DNA of 64,000 bases from assembly GCA_963930775.1 (NCBI GenBank), contig OZ005689.1:36963351-37027350 (forward strand), written 5' to 3'. The notes under the pieces are model-generated. The model did no database searches. It was not told the DNA's origin and worked only from the letters and a program-made list of their open reading frames with translations. Below are positions 1 through 11,662 of the stretch, piece after piece (position 1 is the stretch's first letter; the number at the start of each line of letters is the position of its first letter). Made by a program: the position numbers and the translations under genes. This stretch comes from Cliona cf. orientalis (Eukaryota; Porifera; Demospongiae; Clionaida; Clionaidae).

Positions 1-3000
1 CACGGCCAAACTCTCTCAGAAATATTGCTGAAGTCAAGACACCAGAAATAAAGAGTAAACGAATAAAGCCTCCTGAAGACAAGGTTGTGGCTAGTTCAGT
101 GTTCACAAATCCTCCTGCCAATGTTTATGGAGTGAAGGGAGGTCATGACAAGGACATCAAATGTAAGTATATTTCTCAGTTGCTCCTGTAGTCATGAACT
201 GATAAAGGTTCTCCTCGTAGATAACTTAATAAACGTAAGAAACTTACCTTGTCCACATTTTAATTAGAATGCTCTAATCTTCCTTGCCTTGAGGAGGATA
301 AGAGCATTCTAATTGAAATATTAGCAAGATGATGTTCTTGTGTTCAAGTTATCTACGAGGAGAAGCATCATTTCAAATACAAGTATTGTAATCATGCAAA
401 TGTATAGCACATTTTTTCTCCCTAGATGCATCTGTCCAGTGTTTTGTTTGCAAAACGAAGACAGTCGTTACGTTTAAGCCTTGTGGGCATTCTGTGCTTT
501 GTGAAGCATGTGCAAAACGCGTCAAGAAATGTCCCACCTGCAAGGTATTTAAATTTTGTATATTGTACATTACTGTATGTTATTACTGCACTTACAATTA
601 CATGTAGAAACATGTGAAGAGTTTTGCAGCTGTGTGCTTGATGTGTGATGAAGCTCACACCTTGTATCCAGTTGAACCTTGTGGTCATTTGTTCTGTTCA
701 GGTGTGTATATATAATATATTATGTACATGTATGTAAACGAGCATTTTTGAAGCATTATGTGCATTAACCTTTGTAGACTGCTCCAGAAGAATGAAATCC
801 TGCTTTGAATGTAGAGCTACAATTCTACACAGCTGTTCATGTATGCTTCATATTATTGTTTCATCTACAACTGTACATGCAACCATATACTGTTAGATCA
901 TTTCGAATGTAGCTACACAATGTGAAAGTATCCATATTGCCTTAGACACTAGTTCTCACCCTCCTGAAGAGAGTGATTCCCCTACTGCTGGTGCTCCTGA
1001 GTCTAGAGGACCTAACAAGAAGGGTACTGCTAGCAGCAAGAGGAGTCTCAGAGGTGTTGTTAATTATTTTATGTAACTGCATAAGGTAAAGTATCCATAT
1101 TGCCTTAGACTCTGATACTGACTCCTCTAAAGACAGTGACCCCCCTCTACCCAAGTCTAGAGGAGCAACTGTGAAGTCCAAGAAGGGTGTGCACACCAAG
1201 AGAAATGTCAGAGGTACATGTATCCTTATATTATGTAATTACACTAGGTAAGTATCTACATGTATATTGCTTTAGGCTGTGTTTCTCGTCCTCCTGAAGA
1301 GTGTGATCCCCCTGCTGCTACTAGAAAGTCCAAGAAGGGTGCTAGCAGCCTGAAGAACCCTAGAGGTGGTACATGTATATTAATTATTGCATGTAATCAT
1401 ACGGGGTGAAAGTACATGTATCCATATTGCCTTAGACTCTGATACTGACTCCTCTAAAGACAGTGACCCCCCTCTACCCAAGTCCAGGAGAGCTACCATA
1501 AAATCCAGGGAGAGCAAGAGAGATGGTAAATTAATTATTGCATGTAATTACACTCTACAGTGGCTACTAGTTACAATTACCTAGCTATTAACCATTGTCT
1601 CAACTAGGTAGCTAGTGTCGTCATATCAGGCCATGCAGCCTATAATAATATATTTTATGTGCATGTCTACATGTCTTATCCATATGGATAGTTGAAAGCT
1701 AACATACTGTACCAAACTTTATAGTGCTTTTCATTGCCACAGGTGACTTTTGGGACAGTGACAGTGTTCCTCAATTTCCTGTTGGGAGTAGTATTGTAAA
1801 AACGTCTCAGAGGAAAAGTAGTAAGAAACTTCATTGATTGATGCATATTGTTTAATGTGAACCTATTTGTTTTTTGTTTTTATTTAAGGTGGTAGACTAC
1901 ACATTCCATCCACAAGACTTCAAGATTCAATATATAGTACGCTTCTATAATTAATAGAACTTATGCAAATAAATGATCCTTTTTTCTCAGGTTGGAAAGA
2001 TTTATCCACCCTCTCATTGCCTGGTATTGATAGTCTTTCTGAAGATATTATATACAATGGTTAGATAATGCTTAAGAATTTACAAGTATTTCTAAGTTAA
2101 TTAATTTCCTGAATGCAACATTTGTGACAAGCATCATCTCTCTACATACAGTATTAATTATTTAATCTGTATTTCACATCAGGTGATCACCCATCTGCAA
2201 TTAGTGTATCGTCTGACTCGCTCCCTGAGAGCCCTGAAGTTTGTTCCTGGGTCAATGATCTTGGCTTGTCAGTTGCTGACGAACAAACACTTTTAAATGG
2301 TGGATGGTTGACGGCAACACATATGTCAGCTGCCAATTGCCTGTTAAGATCTCAATTCCCGACTCAGAACGGCCTACAGGATACATGTAGATTGAAAGAG
2401 CGTGGCATATGGTCATCCACCCCTGATAGATTTGTTCAGATCATACATGTATCTTCAGACCACTGGGCTTGTCTATCAAACAAATTTTCGTCTCCAGGCC
2501 ATGTTGATTTATTCGATTCAATGCACACTGTACCTGTAGAGGACGGCACTATATGTACACAAGTGTGCAACATTCTACAAACACCTAAGCCAACCATATC
2601 TACCAGTGTTGTGAATGTTGGTCATCAAGAAGGGTCTAGTGATTGCGGATTATTCGCTATAGCGATGGCATACGACTTGTGTGCTGGGGTAAATCCCGTT
2701 ACCAGGAAATATGTGCAAAGTGAATTGAGGAATCATCTCCACTCATGTTTCAACAACAACCTGCTTAAGCCATTTCCGAGCACTGTTTGCAATATTGAGA
2801 AGAGAACACTCTATACAGTCACATTCAATATTTACTGCAAATGTAGAATGCCAGAAGGAGAAAAGTGGATGGTTTGTTGTGATAAGTGCAACGTTTGGTA
2901 CCATGAGGGTTGTGTCCCAGTCCCAACTGAGGTGCGCAACGACAAATGGAACAAAGTTCCTTGGCAATGCCCTCAGTGCGAAGAAGGTACATGTACGATA

Positions 3001-6000
3001 AAATTATTTTTTGTGCCCTCTTCTAAGTTTGTATCTTTAGAATATTGCATCCTAATCTTTGAAAGAATCAATGAAAGCATTTTTCACATATTATTATTGT
3101 CACTGTGGCAATGATCCCCTAATTAACATTATTATCGTCACATACAGATTCTGCTTCACACACTCCTGTCAAATCTAACTTCCCTACTGCTAATCTACCC
3201 AAGTCTAGAGGAGCTGGTGTAAAATCGAAAAGGGATGGTAGCCAGAATCCCACATGTGGTAGGTTATCCAGCATGAAGGGCAAATAGGGAGAGGGCTTGT
3301 ATCGAGAGCGACATTTACATACCTTGAAATAATTTTTGGTGGTGCCTTAATTAGTGCTAGTATCCATATTGCCTTAGACTCTGATACTGACTCCTATGAA
3401 GACAATAACCCCCCTCAACCCAAGTCGAGAGGAGCTACTGTGAAGTCCAAGAAGGGTATGCACACCAAGAGAAATCTCAGAGGTACATGTATTTTTGTAT
3501 GTAATTACACCAGGTGAAGTGTTTATATTATTGATTTACATGTAGGTTGTATTTCTCGTCCTCCTGAAGAGTGTGATCCCCTTGCTGCTAGTCTACCTGA
3601 GACTAAAGTAACTACTACATGTAGAGTATCCAAGAGAGGTACTAGCAGCCAGAGGAACCCTAGAGGTGGTATGTTAATTATTACATGTAATTACACGGGA
3701 TAAATTATGCTGTACAGGCACATTGCTATGTACATGTAGCTACATGTAATTACTGTACATGTATACTGAACTTTTTGCGAGCATTTGACATAGCATAAAA
3801 TTAACATCAATACTAGTGTAGTACACAGGATGTACATGTATACTGCTTCAGGCTGTGTTTCTCGTCCTCCTGAAGAGTGTGATCCCCCTACTGCTAGTCA
3901 ACCGGAAACTGAAGTAACTACCAGAGTATCAAAGAGAGGTACTAGCAGCCAGAGGAACCCTAGAGGCGGTATGTTAATTATTACATGTAATTACACAGGA
4001 TAAAGGCACATGTACATGTACATGTATACTGCTTCAGGCTGTGTTTCTCATCCTCCTAAAGAGTGTGATCCCCCTACTGCTAGTCTACCGGAGACTGAAG
4101 TAACTACCAGAGTATCCAAGAGAGGTACTAGCAGCCAGAGGAACCCTAGAGGTGGTATGTTAATTATTACATGTAATTACGAAGGATGAAGGCACATGTA
4201 CATGTATACTGCTTCAGGCTGTGTTTCTCATCCGCCTGAAGAGTGTGATCCCCCTACTGCTAGTCTACCGGAGACTGGAGTAACTACCAGAGTATCAAAG
4301 AGAGGTACTAGCAGCCAGAGGAACCCTAGAGGCGGTATGTTAATTATTACATGTAATTACACAGGATGAAGGCACATGTACATGTATACTGTTTCAGGCT
4401 GTGTTTCTCATCCTCCTAAAGAGCGTGATCCCCCTACTGCTAGTCTACCGGAGACTGAAGTAACTACCAGAGTATCCAAGAGAGGTACTAGCAGCCAGAG
4501 GAACCCTAGAGGTGGTATGTTAATTATTACATATAATTACGAAGGATGAAGGCACATGTACATGTATACTGCTTCAGGCTGTGTTTCTCGTCCTCCTGAA
4601 GAGTGTGATCCCCCTACTGCTAGTCTACCGGAGACTGAAGTAACTACTAGAGTATCAAAGAGAGGTACTAGCAGCCAGAGGAACCCTAGAGGCGGTAAGT
4701 TAATTATTACATGTAATTATTGCATATGATTACACAGGTGAAGGCACATGTACATGCATACTGCTTCAGGCTGTGTTTCTCGTCCTCCTAAAGAGTGTGA
4801 TCCCCCTACTGCTAGTCTACCGGAGACTGAAGTAACTACCAGAGTATCCAAGAGAGGTACTAGCAGCCAGAGGAACCCTAGAGGTGGTATGTTAATTATT
4901 ACATGTAATTACACAGGATGAAGGCACATGTACATGTATACTGCTTCAGGCTGTGTTTCTCGTCCTCCTGAAGAGTGTGATCCCCCTACTGCTAGTCTAC
5001 CGAAGACTGAAGTAACTACTAGAGTATCCAAGAGAGGTACTAGCAGCCAGAGGAACCCTAGAGGCGGTATGTTAATTATTACATGTAATTACACAGGATG
5101 AAGGCACATGTACACGTATACTGCTTCAGGCTGTGTTTTTCGTCCTCCTAAAGAGTGTGATCCCCCTACTGCTAGTCTACCAGAGACTGAAGTAACTACC
5201 AGAGTATCCAAGAGAGGTACTAGCAGCCAGAGGAACCCTAGAGGCGGTAAGTTAATTATTACATGTAATTATTGCATATGATTACACAGGTGAAGGCACA
5301 TGTACATGCATACTGCTTCAGGCTGTGTTTATCATCCTCCTAAAGAGTGTGATCCCCCTACTGCTAGTCTACCGGAGACTGAAGTAACTACTAGAGTATC
5401 CAAGAGAGGTACTAGCAGCCAGAGGAACCCTAGAGGTGGTATATTAATTATTACATGTGATTACACAGGGTGAAGGTACATGTACATATATACTGCTTCA
5501 GGCTGTGTTTCTCGTCCTCCTGAAGAGTTTGATCCCCCTACTGCTAGTCTACCGGAGACTGAAGTAACTACTAGAGTATCCAAGAGAGGTACTAGTAGCC
5601 AGAGGAACCCTAGAGGTGGTATGTTAATTATTACATGTAATTACGAATGGTGACATGTATACTGCTTCAGGCTGTGTTTCTCGTCCTCCTGAAGAGTTTG
5701 ATCCCCCTACTGCTAGTCTACCGGAGACTGAAGTAACTACTAGAGTATCAAAGAGAGGTACTAGCAGCCAGAGGAACCCTAGAGGTGGTATGTTAATTAT
5801 TACATGTAATTACGAATGGTGAAGGCACATGTACATGTATACTGCTTCAGGCTGTGTTTCTCGTCCTCCTGAAGAGTTTGATCCCCCTACTGCTAGTCTA
5901 CCGGAGACTGAAGTAACTACCAGAGTATCAAAGAGAGGTACTAGCAGCCAGAGGAACCCTAGAAGTGGTATGTTAATTATTGCATGTAATTACACAGGGT

Positions 6001-6235
6001 GAAGGCACATGTATACATGTACATATATACATGTATTGCTTCAGGCTGTGTTTCTCGTCCTCCTGAAGAGTGTGATCCCCCTACTGCTAGTCTACCGGAG
6101 ACTGAAGTAACTACTAGAGTATCCAAGAGAGGTACCGCTACCTTAGTCTCTAAACCTGATCCTCCTCTACCCAAGCCTAAAGGAGCGGCTACTACTGTTA
6201 GGAAGGGCACTAGTAGCAAGACTGAGGGTAACTAA
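1..6235 (+). CDS. Tandem-RING / Ulp1-protease / PHD-finger protein with repeated basic exons (5' end outside window)
   Basis: Multi-exon gene read through about 30 short exons, nearly all joined in phase 1. The first exon (to about 170, GT donor) leads to a RING finger at 426-544 (C-x2-C, PCGH, C-x2-C, CPTC) of the Mind-bomb style. A second RING is split over 608-701 and 779-839 (VCLMCDE, PCGHLFC, CFECRA). Small exons at about 952-1530 encode Ser/Pro/Lys-rich modules. Exon 2183-2986 carries a Ulp1/C48-type protease: DHWACLS gives the His, VDLFDS the Asp, HQEGSSDCG the Gln and Cys. A PHD finger follows at about 2825-2980 (CKC, CCDKC, WYHEGC, CPQC). Repeat exons then run to a TAA at 6235. A role in ubiquitin or SUMO control at chromatin is inference. 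An exon at 6290-6333 could replace the last codons. Confidence 0.72.
209..364 (+). ncRNA. Intronic long hairpin, microRNA-precursor-like candidate
   Basis: Inside the first visible intron of the RING/Ulp1 gene, TTCTCCTCGTAGATAACTT (about 209-227) pairs perfectly with AAGTTATCTACGAGGAGAA (about 346-364). An inner block, TTAGAATGCTCTAATC, pairs with its near complement around 298-316 across a short loop. The two paired blocks are separated by an internal loop. Demosponge pre-miRNAs are known to be long and often intronic. A MITE relic is the main alternative. Confidence 0.35.
426..839 (+). other. Two consecutive RING finger domains over three exons
   Basis: Exons 426-544, 608-701 and 779-839 encode two C3HC4-like RING fingers back to back. 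The first has FVCKTK, FKPCGHSVLC and KKCPTCK; the second has CLMCDE, VEPCGHLFCS, DCSRRM and FECRA. RING fingers usually recruit E2 ubiquitin-conjugating enzymes, so an E3 ligase activity is expected. Intron borders are plain GT-AG and the second RING is interrupted after its CGHLFC segment. Confidence 0.75.
3852..6161 (+). repeat. Tandem array of 13 near-identical 117-nt exons, unit about 180 bp
   Basis: Exon copies start at 3852, 4038, 4218, 4398, 4578, 4770, 4950, 5130, 5322, 5502, 5671, 5851 and 6045. Spacing is mostly 180 bp, with 169-194 bp variants. Each unit holds its own acceptor (GCTTCAG), a 117-nt exon of symmetrical phase 1, and a donor (GGTATGT or GGTAAGT). The exon encodes 39 residues beginning GCVSRPPEECDPPTASLPE and ending SSQRNPRG. 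Every copy is open, so units can be gained or lost without changing frame. Diverged relatives lie at 1275-1368 and 3546-3667. The last copy (6045) is longer, with a new tail. Confidence 0.85.
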
Positions 6236-6239
6236 GCCA

Positions 6240-6948
6240 CTGTAATGGCATTATATTGGTGTAATATCAAACACTAACCTATAATTTAGGGAGTTTCCTG
6301 GCAGGCAAGCTGCAAACACTCAGGCCAAGGTGAGCAGGAATTTGATTCTGTATACCCCAGATTTACCTCTGTTTCATGTACAGAACATGATAATCCTCCT
6401 AGAGAATCTTGTGGAGAACTGGGACCTTTGCTGTTTGTACAATATCTTGTTTTTATCTGTATGCATGTACAATTATTGCTGAGTCAGCATTTCTCCTGCA
6501 ACGTTTTCGTCATGCTCTAGGTGGGCGGGGCTCGACTTGTAGCTGATACTGTTGCGCCTCCTAGTAGTGCGCACTAATTAGAAAGAGGTTCTGTTAGTGC
6601 CCGTAGTCTCAACGATTGATAAGCATGCAAAGACGAAGATAGATATCGGACTGACGAAAATCGAAGTATTCGGCAGCTCACTTCTCGTGATCGCCATTCT
6701 GTCTGAAAGGGAATAATTCTCCCCAACTTTTTGGACGCTATTACACTCATACTCACCTGTAAGCCCATGCAGTTTTTTTGTGAAAGATCGTCTTATGCTA
6801 AGTGTAATACCTGCCGATTATAGATGTGCGGCGAAGTTTGGTTACTTACTCTAGCTAATAAATTAAAACTATCAGTCTTCTTCCCAAGTTACGCAGCTTT
6901 AATTTATTCCGGTGATTAGACTCAGACCTGTGAGTCTTCTATTTACTA
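6240..6948. other. Intergenic, no gene seen
   Basis: A possible extra exon at 6290-6333 and a weak one near 6385 lie just after the RING/Ulp1 gene. The remainder shows no convincing coding frame or repeat before the MITE at 6949. Confidence 0.4.
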
Positions 6949-7817
6949 GCGTAAGACCTCGACTATCGGCCGAGTTATAAGTTCGGCTCATAAGTCGACT
7001 TAGGAACACTTCCATGGAGACCTTGCTTCAAAGTTCTACAGACAGATCTTCACCTCCTCTACAAGATGATATCCAGATGAAGACGACACGACAATCAGAG
7101 ACGACGCTATAGTCCTCCAAATCCCGATGGTCGGGCCTCGGTTACCGTCCACGGACATTTATTATCGGCCACTCATACCGCATGAATGCAGCAATTATCG
7201 GCCAAATCGAGCCTTTTAGTCTGTCGACACTTACCTGTTCAAAATTGCCACTTCTGGTCAATAGTACTGAAACCAGCAGGTGTGATTACCCTTTACCAGT
7301 TACAACAGCTCGTTCTTATGCAGCATTGCTGAGATACAGTGAAAACGAGCTATGAATAATCATTACTGCATTGTATACAATACATTTTATGATTGATAAT
7401 GGCATGATATAAATGCTAATATTAACTTCGGCGATGCTTTCTGGGGTTCATATGAGTACTGTCTCCTTCCTTCTGATCTGGAAAAAAGTAAGTAAAGTGT
7501 CTAATATCAGATTAGGCCATGTAGCTAGCTTCCAGCCCTCACGATCTGCCACCGTTCAGTACACCATATCACGCCCATTCAAATTGGTTCAACACCATTC
7601 TATACCCTTCTCTCCCTTGTATTTTCGTTGTAGAAGTAGGTTAAGCCTACCTGGTATCTTCAAACGAGTCTAAAACCTCTGATCCAGCATAAACGGAGCT
7701 CCGCATCACCTTTGTAAATTTTTCCGTATAAACGCGTAAATGTCCGTAAAATATAGGTCGATAATCGATGTGCATTCAGCCGATAATCGAGGTCGGCCGG
7801 TAATCGAGGTCTTACGC
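6949..7817. mobile_element. Non-autonomous DNA transposon, TA target duplication
   Basis: Left end GCGTAAGACCTCGA and right end TCGAGGTCTTACGC are inverted copies flanked by TA on both sides (6947-6948, 7818-7819), as in Tc1/mariner-type insertions. Inside, TATCGGCC-like motifs repeat near both ends (about 6964, 7152, 7196 on the left; ATAATCGA or GTAATCGA on the right), resembling subterminal transposase sites. No transposase frame is present. Length is 869 bp. Confidence 0.7.
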
Positions 7818-7819
7818 TA

Positions 7820-8930
7820 ATAGCTAATAGTTTCCCACAGGTAGCTAGCTACAACAGCTAGTTTAAGATTCTCACTGCCCCAATTATCTGGACAAGTTCC
7901 TTACACCTGCAAATGACAGGTGACATGGTTCTTATCAAATTGCATATTAAACATCATCCACCTAGAATGGCTTGATAGTGTTGATGGTGTAACAGATCTA
8001 GCACTGAATCATTCACATGTAGCTACCGTAGATTCAGTCAGTAGCTAATTTAAAGGATTATCTTGGACACATAAAATATTATCAGCAACAGCACTAAGTC
8101 TTACAGAAAGAAATATGACTGACAGAACTCACAATGTCATGGTAATGAAAAATCACCATTAAATTTTCATTAAATTAACTCGATGCATGCGCAATAAGAT
8201 ACACAATATCCTCCGAGGACGGTCGGTATGGTAGCTATGGGGTGCCAAACGAGACAAAAAGCCACTTAGCTACATGTTGTTCGCCGTCTTTTTCAGTGGA
8301 TGCATCAGTCTATAGCTATTAATTTTATATCCTAGTTGTAACAAATACTGTTACGGATCTGATTGGTCAGGACCAGGTATCTAGCTATTTCTCATTTCTA
8401 GCTACCACGGTTGTAGCTAACATTCTGACCAATCAGATTGCTCAAATGGAGGTTGATAAATCACTTATCCAACCTACAAGAGATTTATCAACCTAACAAG
8501 TTATCAAATTTTATCAACCTACAGGTTATTTATCAAAATGCGAGTGGGGCGCGCGCGCTTGAAGGTATTTATTAATAAGTGGGTGGAGTAATTGGATGCA
8601 TGCAAGGTCAGCAATTTTTCTAACTGTTACGTGGCTGCTTCGATACTTCAAGAAGAACCGTCGTTTTTATACTTGATCAGCGAGATATCGCTGCAATAGA
8701 TGACGAAGGTCGTGCTCACTGTATTTCAGGTTAGATTCTGGGAGCCTTGAAGGACGGAAAACGCTTCAATCATCGATGACTATCGCGGTCGCTCGATCAC
8801 AGCCGCGTTCGAGCGGCTCTAGTGCTCTTCATCGATACAGAAGGCCCTGATTGGCGAAGCGAACGGCAGCGTAGGTACTCTAGCTACAGTATTAAATACT
8901 ATTGAGCATAGTTTTAATACCATGATAGAA
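7820..8930. other. Intergenic, repeat remnants
   Basis: No gene seen. ATCTGATTGGTCAG near 8358 and its inverted copy near 8435 suggest a small degraded inverted-repeat element. TTTATCAACCTACA-like motifs repeat at about 8470-8540. Confidence 0.35.
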
Positions 8931-8935
8931 GTCGG

Positions 8936-9030
8936 TTATACACCTCGGTTACGGTAGCTATGGTGATTTATCATACCTCGTGCCCTCGGTATGATAAATC
9001 CCATAGCCACCTACACCTCGGTGTATAATT
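8936..9030. repeat. Hairpin-forming inverted repeat
   Basis: GATTTATCATACC pairs with GGTATGATAAATC around a short TCGTGCCCTC loop, and the outer TATACACC/GGTGTATA and TAGCTATGG/CCATAGC pairs extend the stem. This is probably a small palindromic MITE. Confidence 0.6.
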
Positions 9031-9137
9031 ATAATCTATACTTATATCCCACCTAGACCTTGTATTTTAGTTAACAGGGGTGTATTAAGTATGATATTTC
9101 CCTCCCTGAGGCACTTATATTCCCTTGTTATGTAAAG

Positions 9138-9554
9138 TTGCCCTCGCCCCCTACTAGTTTCTTCATTGTCTTCAAATCAGGCCCAACTCTCCACTCACTA
9201 CTCACCAAAGTGAAGGACCCCCTCCCCAAGGAGAAATTGGCAGGTGTGGTCTACCAGATCCCCTGCCAGTGTGGTAAGGTGTACGTTGGGGAAACGCAGA
9301 GGCGCCTAGAGACGCGAGTCAAAGAGCACCGGGATGCATGCAACAAGGGGATTGCGTGGAAGTCTGTCATAGCCGAGCATCAGTGGGACCAGCAACACCA
9401 AGTGGATTGGGACGGAATCAGACTGCTGGATAGGGCCGCCCGCGCCAGACCTGTCCAGCTAAAGGTAAAGGAAGCCTTGCACATCGAGAGGATCTTGCAC
9501 TTGCACTTCTATAAATCTGTAACCGATTTGACTGATATAAACAGTGGAAAATAA
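9138..9554 (+). mobile_element. Penelope-like retroelement 3' fragment with GIY-YIG endonuclease
   Basis: An open frame of about 138 codons contains VVYQIPCQCGKVYVGETQRR followed by LETRVKEH. This is the GIY-YIG nuclease signature typical of the C-terminus of Penelope-like elements (Tyr, Tyr-x-Gly, Arg and His positions recognisable). No reverse transcriptase is seen upstream, so the copy is 5' truncated, as is common for this class. A host GIY-YIG gene is less likely because the frame lacks other domains and exons. Confidence 0.65.
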
Positions 9555-10330
9555 TTATTATTTATTGATATATAATAATAGATATACACAGGAAGACTAT
9601 AGCTATTGGAGCATACAGTACACATTTAAACAAACAATTTCATTACTCCAGTCATGTTCACAGACCAAAGAAGATTCGTGTAAAAGTTTTTCTCTTTCAA
9701 TAGTTGTAGCACTTGAATTTGCCTCCAAAACACAGAATTTGTGCCCCACATTACTTCATTGTGGAATGGTTTGCCTGATAATATTGTAAGTTGTACATCC
9801 TTCTATTCTTTCAAACGTTCTTTAAAGCTTTTTACATCCTCCCACACATTCTAAGTATGTATGTATAATATTATAATATTAATCATAATTATCATTATTC
9901 TTTATACTTAAACTCATGTACTTACTAGCTGTTATTATGCTATTCCATGCATGCATGTGCTCTTAATAATAATATTATCTTCGCGTAAAAAAAAGAACTA
10001 TAATAGCACACTCGTGTACAACAGAAACAATGATCTTGGAGTTGCAAAGTATGAAGCCTTTGTCAGCGATAAAAGCGGACAGTAAAAGTCATTTAGGATA
10101 TAGCTAGCAGAATCACCATACACCATATATTCCAATTGATTAATGATGCACAGTGTCTGGAAACAACTGCCATCAGGAACCCAATTCTTTCTTAGCAATA
10201 TAATTTATGTGTCAGCAACAATCAATAGTAGCTAGTTAATAATGTTATTCAACAACAATTACCTCATTAACTCCTGTTCGCCATTAACTAGCACAACACC
10301 AATCTGTACATCGATTGGTTGTATTTGGTA
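9555..10330. other. AT-rich intergenic stretch
   Basis: Mostly AT-rich sequence with ATT/ATA runs. I see no coding exon or clear repeat pair. Confidence 0.4.
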
Positions 10331-10397
10331 AATGGTGATACGGCTGGGCTTTTGCTGCTGTGGGAGGGTCACGCCCTCCCACTCTGCTTGCACGCTA

Positions 10398-11150
10398 CTG
10401 CTGCTGCATGCTTGTGCTGCTGCATGTGCCATTGCGTGTGCTGCTGCATGTGCCACTGCATGTGCTGCTGCACTGTACTGCATGTGCTGTAGCATGTGCC
10501 ATTACATGCATGTGCTGCTGCCTGTGCCACTGCATGTGCTGCTGCATGTGCCACTGCGTGTGCTGCTGCATTGTACTGCATGTGCTGCTGCATGTGCCAC
10601 TGCATGTGCTGCTGCATTGTACTGCATGTGCTGCAGCATGTGCCATTACATGTGCTGCTGCCTGTGCCACTGCATGTGCTGCTGCATGTGCCACTGCATG
10701 TGCTGCAGCACATGCCATTACATGTGCTGCTGCCTGTGCCACTGCATGTGCTGCTGCATGTGCCACTGCATGTGCTGCTGCATTGTACTGCATGTGCTGC
10801 AGCACGTGTCATTACATGTGCTGCTGCCTGTGCCACTGCATGTGTTGCTGCATGTGCCACTGCATGTGCTGCTGCATTGTACTGCATGTGCTGCAGCACG
10901 TGCCATTACATGTGCTGCTGCCTGTGCCACTGCATGTGCTGCTGCATGTGCCACTGCATGTGCTGCTGCATTGTACTGCATGTGCTGCAGCACGTGCCAT
11001 TACATGTGCTGCTGCCTGTGCCACTGCATGTGCTGCTGCATTGTACTGCATGTGTTACCGCATGCGCCACTGCCTGTGTTGCATGTGCTGCTGCATTGTA
11101 CTGCATGTGTCGCTGCATGTGCTGCCTGTGCTGCTGCATGTGCTGCTGCT
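10398..11150. repeat. 12-bp minisatellite with 94-bp higher-order unit
   Basis: Built from the unit TGTGCTGCTGCA and variants (TGTGCCACTGCA, CGTGCCATTACA), with an occasional 10-bp variant TTGTACTGCA. In the right half the 10-bp variant recurs every 94 bp (about 10782, 10876, 10970). Several frames on both strands stay open because the unit is a multiple of three and lacks stops, so open frames here are no evidence of coding. Confidence 0.85.
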
Positions 11151-11159
11151 AGGGAGATA

Positions 11160-11660
11160 TATGCCCGTACATACTCTCCCTACTACTAGTTGCTACTGCT
11201 GGGTCTGGGAAGGGACCTGCATGTCCCTTCCTTCGTCAATTGATGGCAGTGGAGTGTGTATGCATGCATGCTGTTGCTATGGTGATTATTAATTTGCTTG
11301 CAATTACAATATTTCTTGCCTCATTAAATACCCTGTTATCATCAAGTCGACATTGCCGCAAGTGCATCTGCTGTTGCCGGGGAATCCCCTTTTAATGAGG
11401 TGTGTTCCCCTTTAATTAGGTGGCTGGCTGTTGCAGGGGGTTTACCCATTTGCAAATTGCTGGTACAATAATTATTGCCATTTTCAATACTCCTGTGATG
11501 ATGGGGAATACCCCAAGTAGACCCTATCACCCCAAGTGATCTTTCCCCAAATCACAGGGAACCAGAATCATAGTAGGTAATAACAATTATGAATAATCAC
11601 ATCATTGAATCAAGATATTGTGAGTATGTACAAATGCACTGAAGGTCCACTGAATCCCTG
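11160..11660. other. Non-coding flank downstream of the DIRS-like element
   Basis: Contains CCCCTTTTAATGAGG-like short repeats and GGGGAATACCCC-like inverted motifs around 11380-11550. These may belong to the terminal region of the adjacent retroelement, but no end could be fixed. Confidence 0.3.
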
Positions 11661-11662
11661 AG

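Noticed and set aside
10398-11150. Possible CRISPR-like array
   Set aside because: No unique spacers; units are contiguous 12-bp repeats and the DNA is eukaryotic.
10332-11292. Several long open frames (Cys/Met-rich plus strand, Ala/His/Gln-rich minus strand)
   Set aside because: They come from a 12-bp repeat without stop codons; no start context, splice sites or conserved domain.
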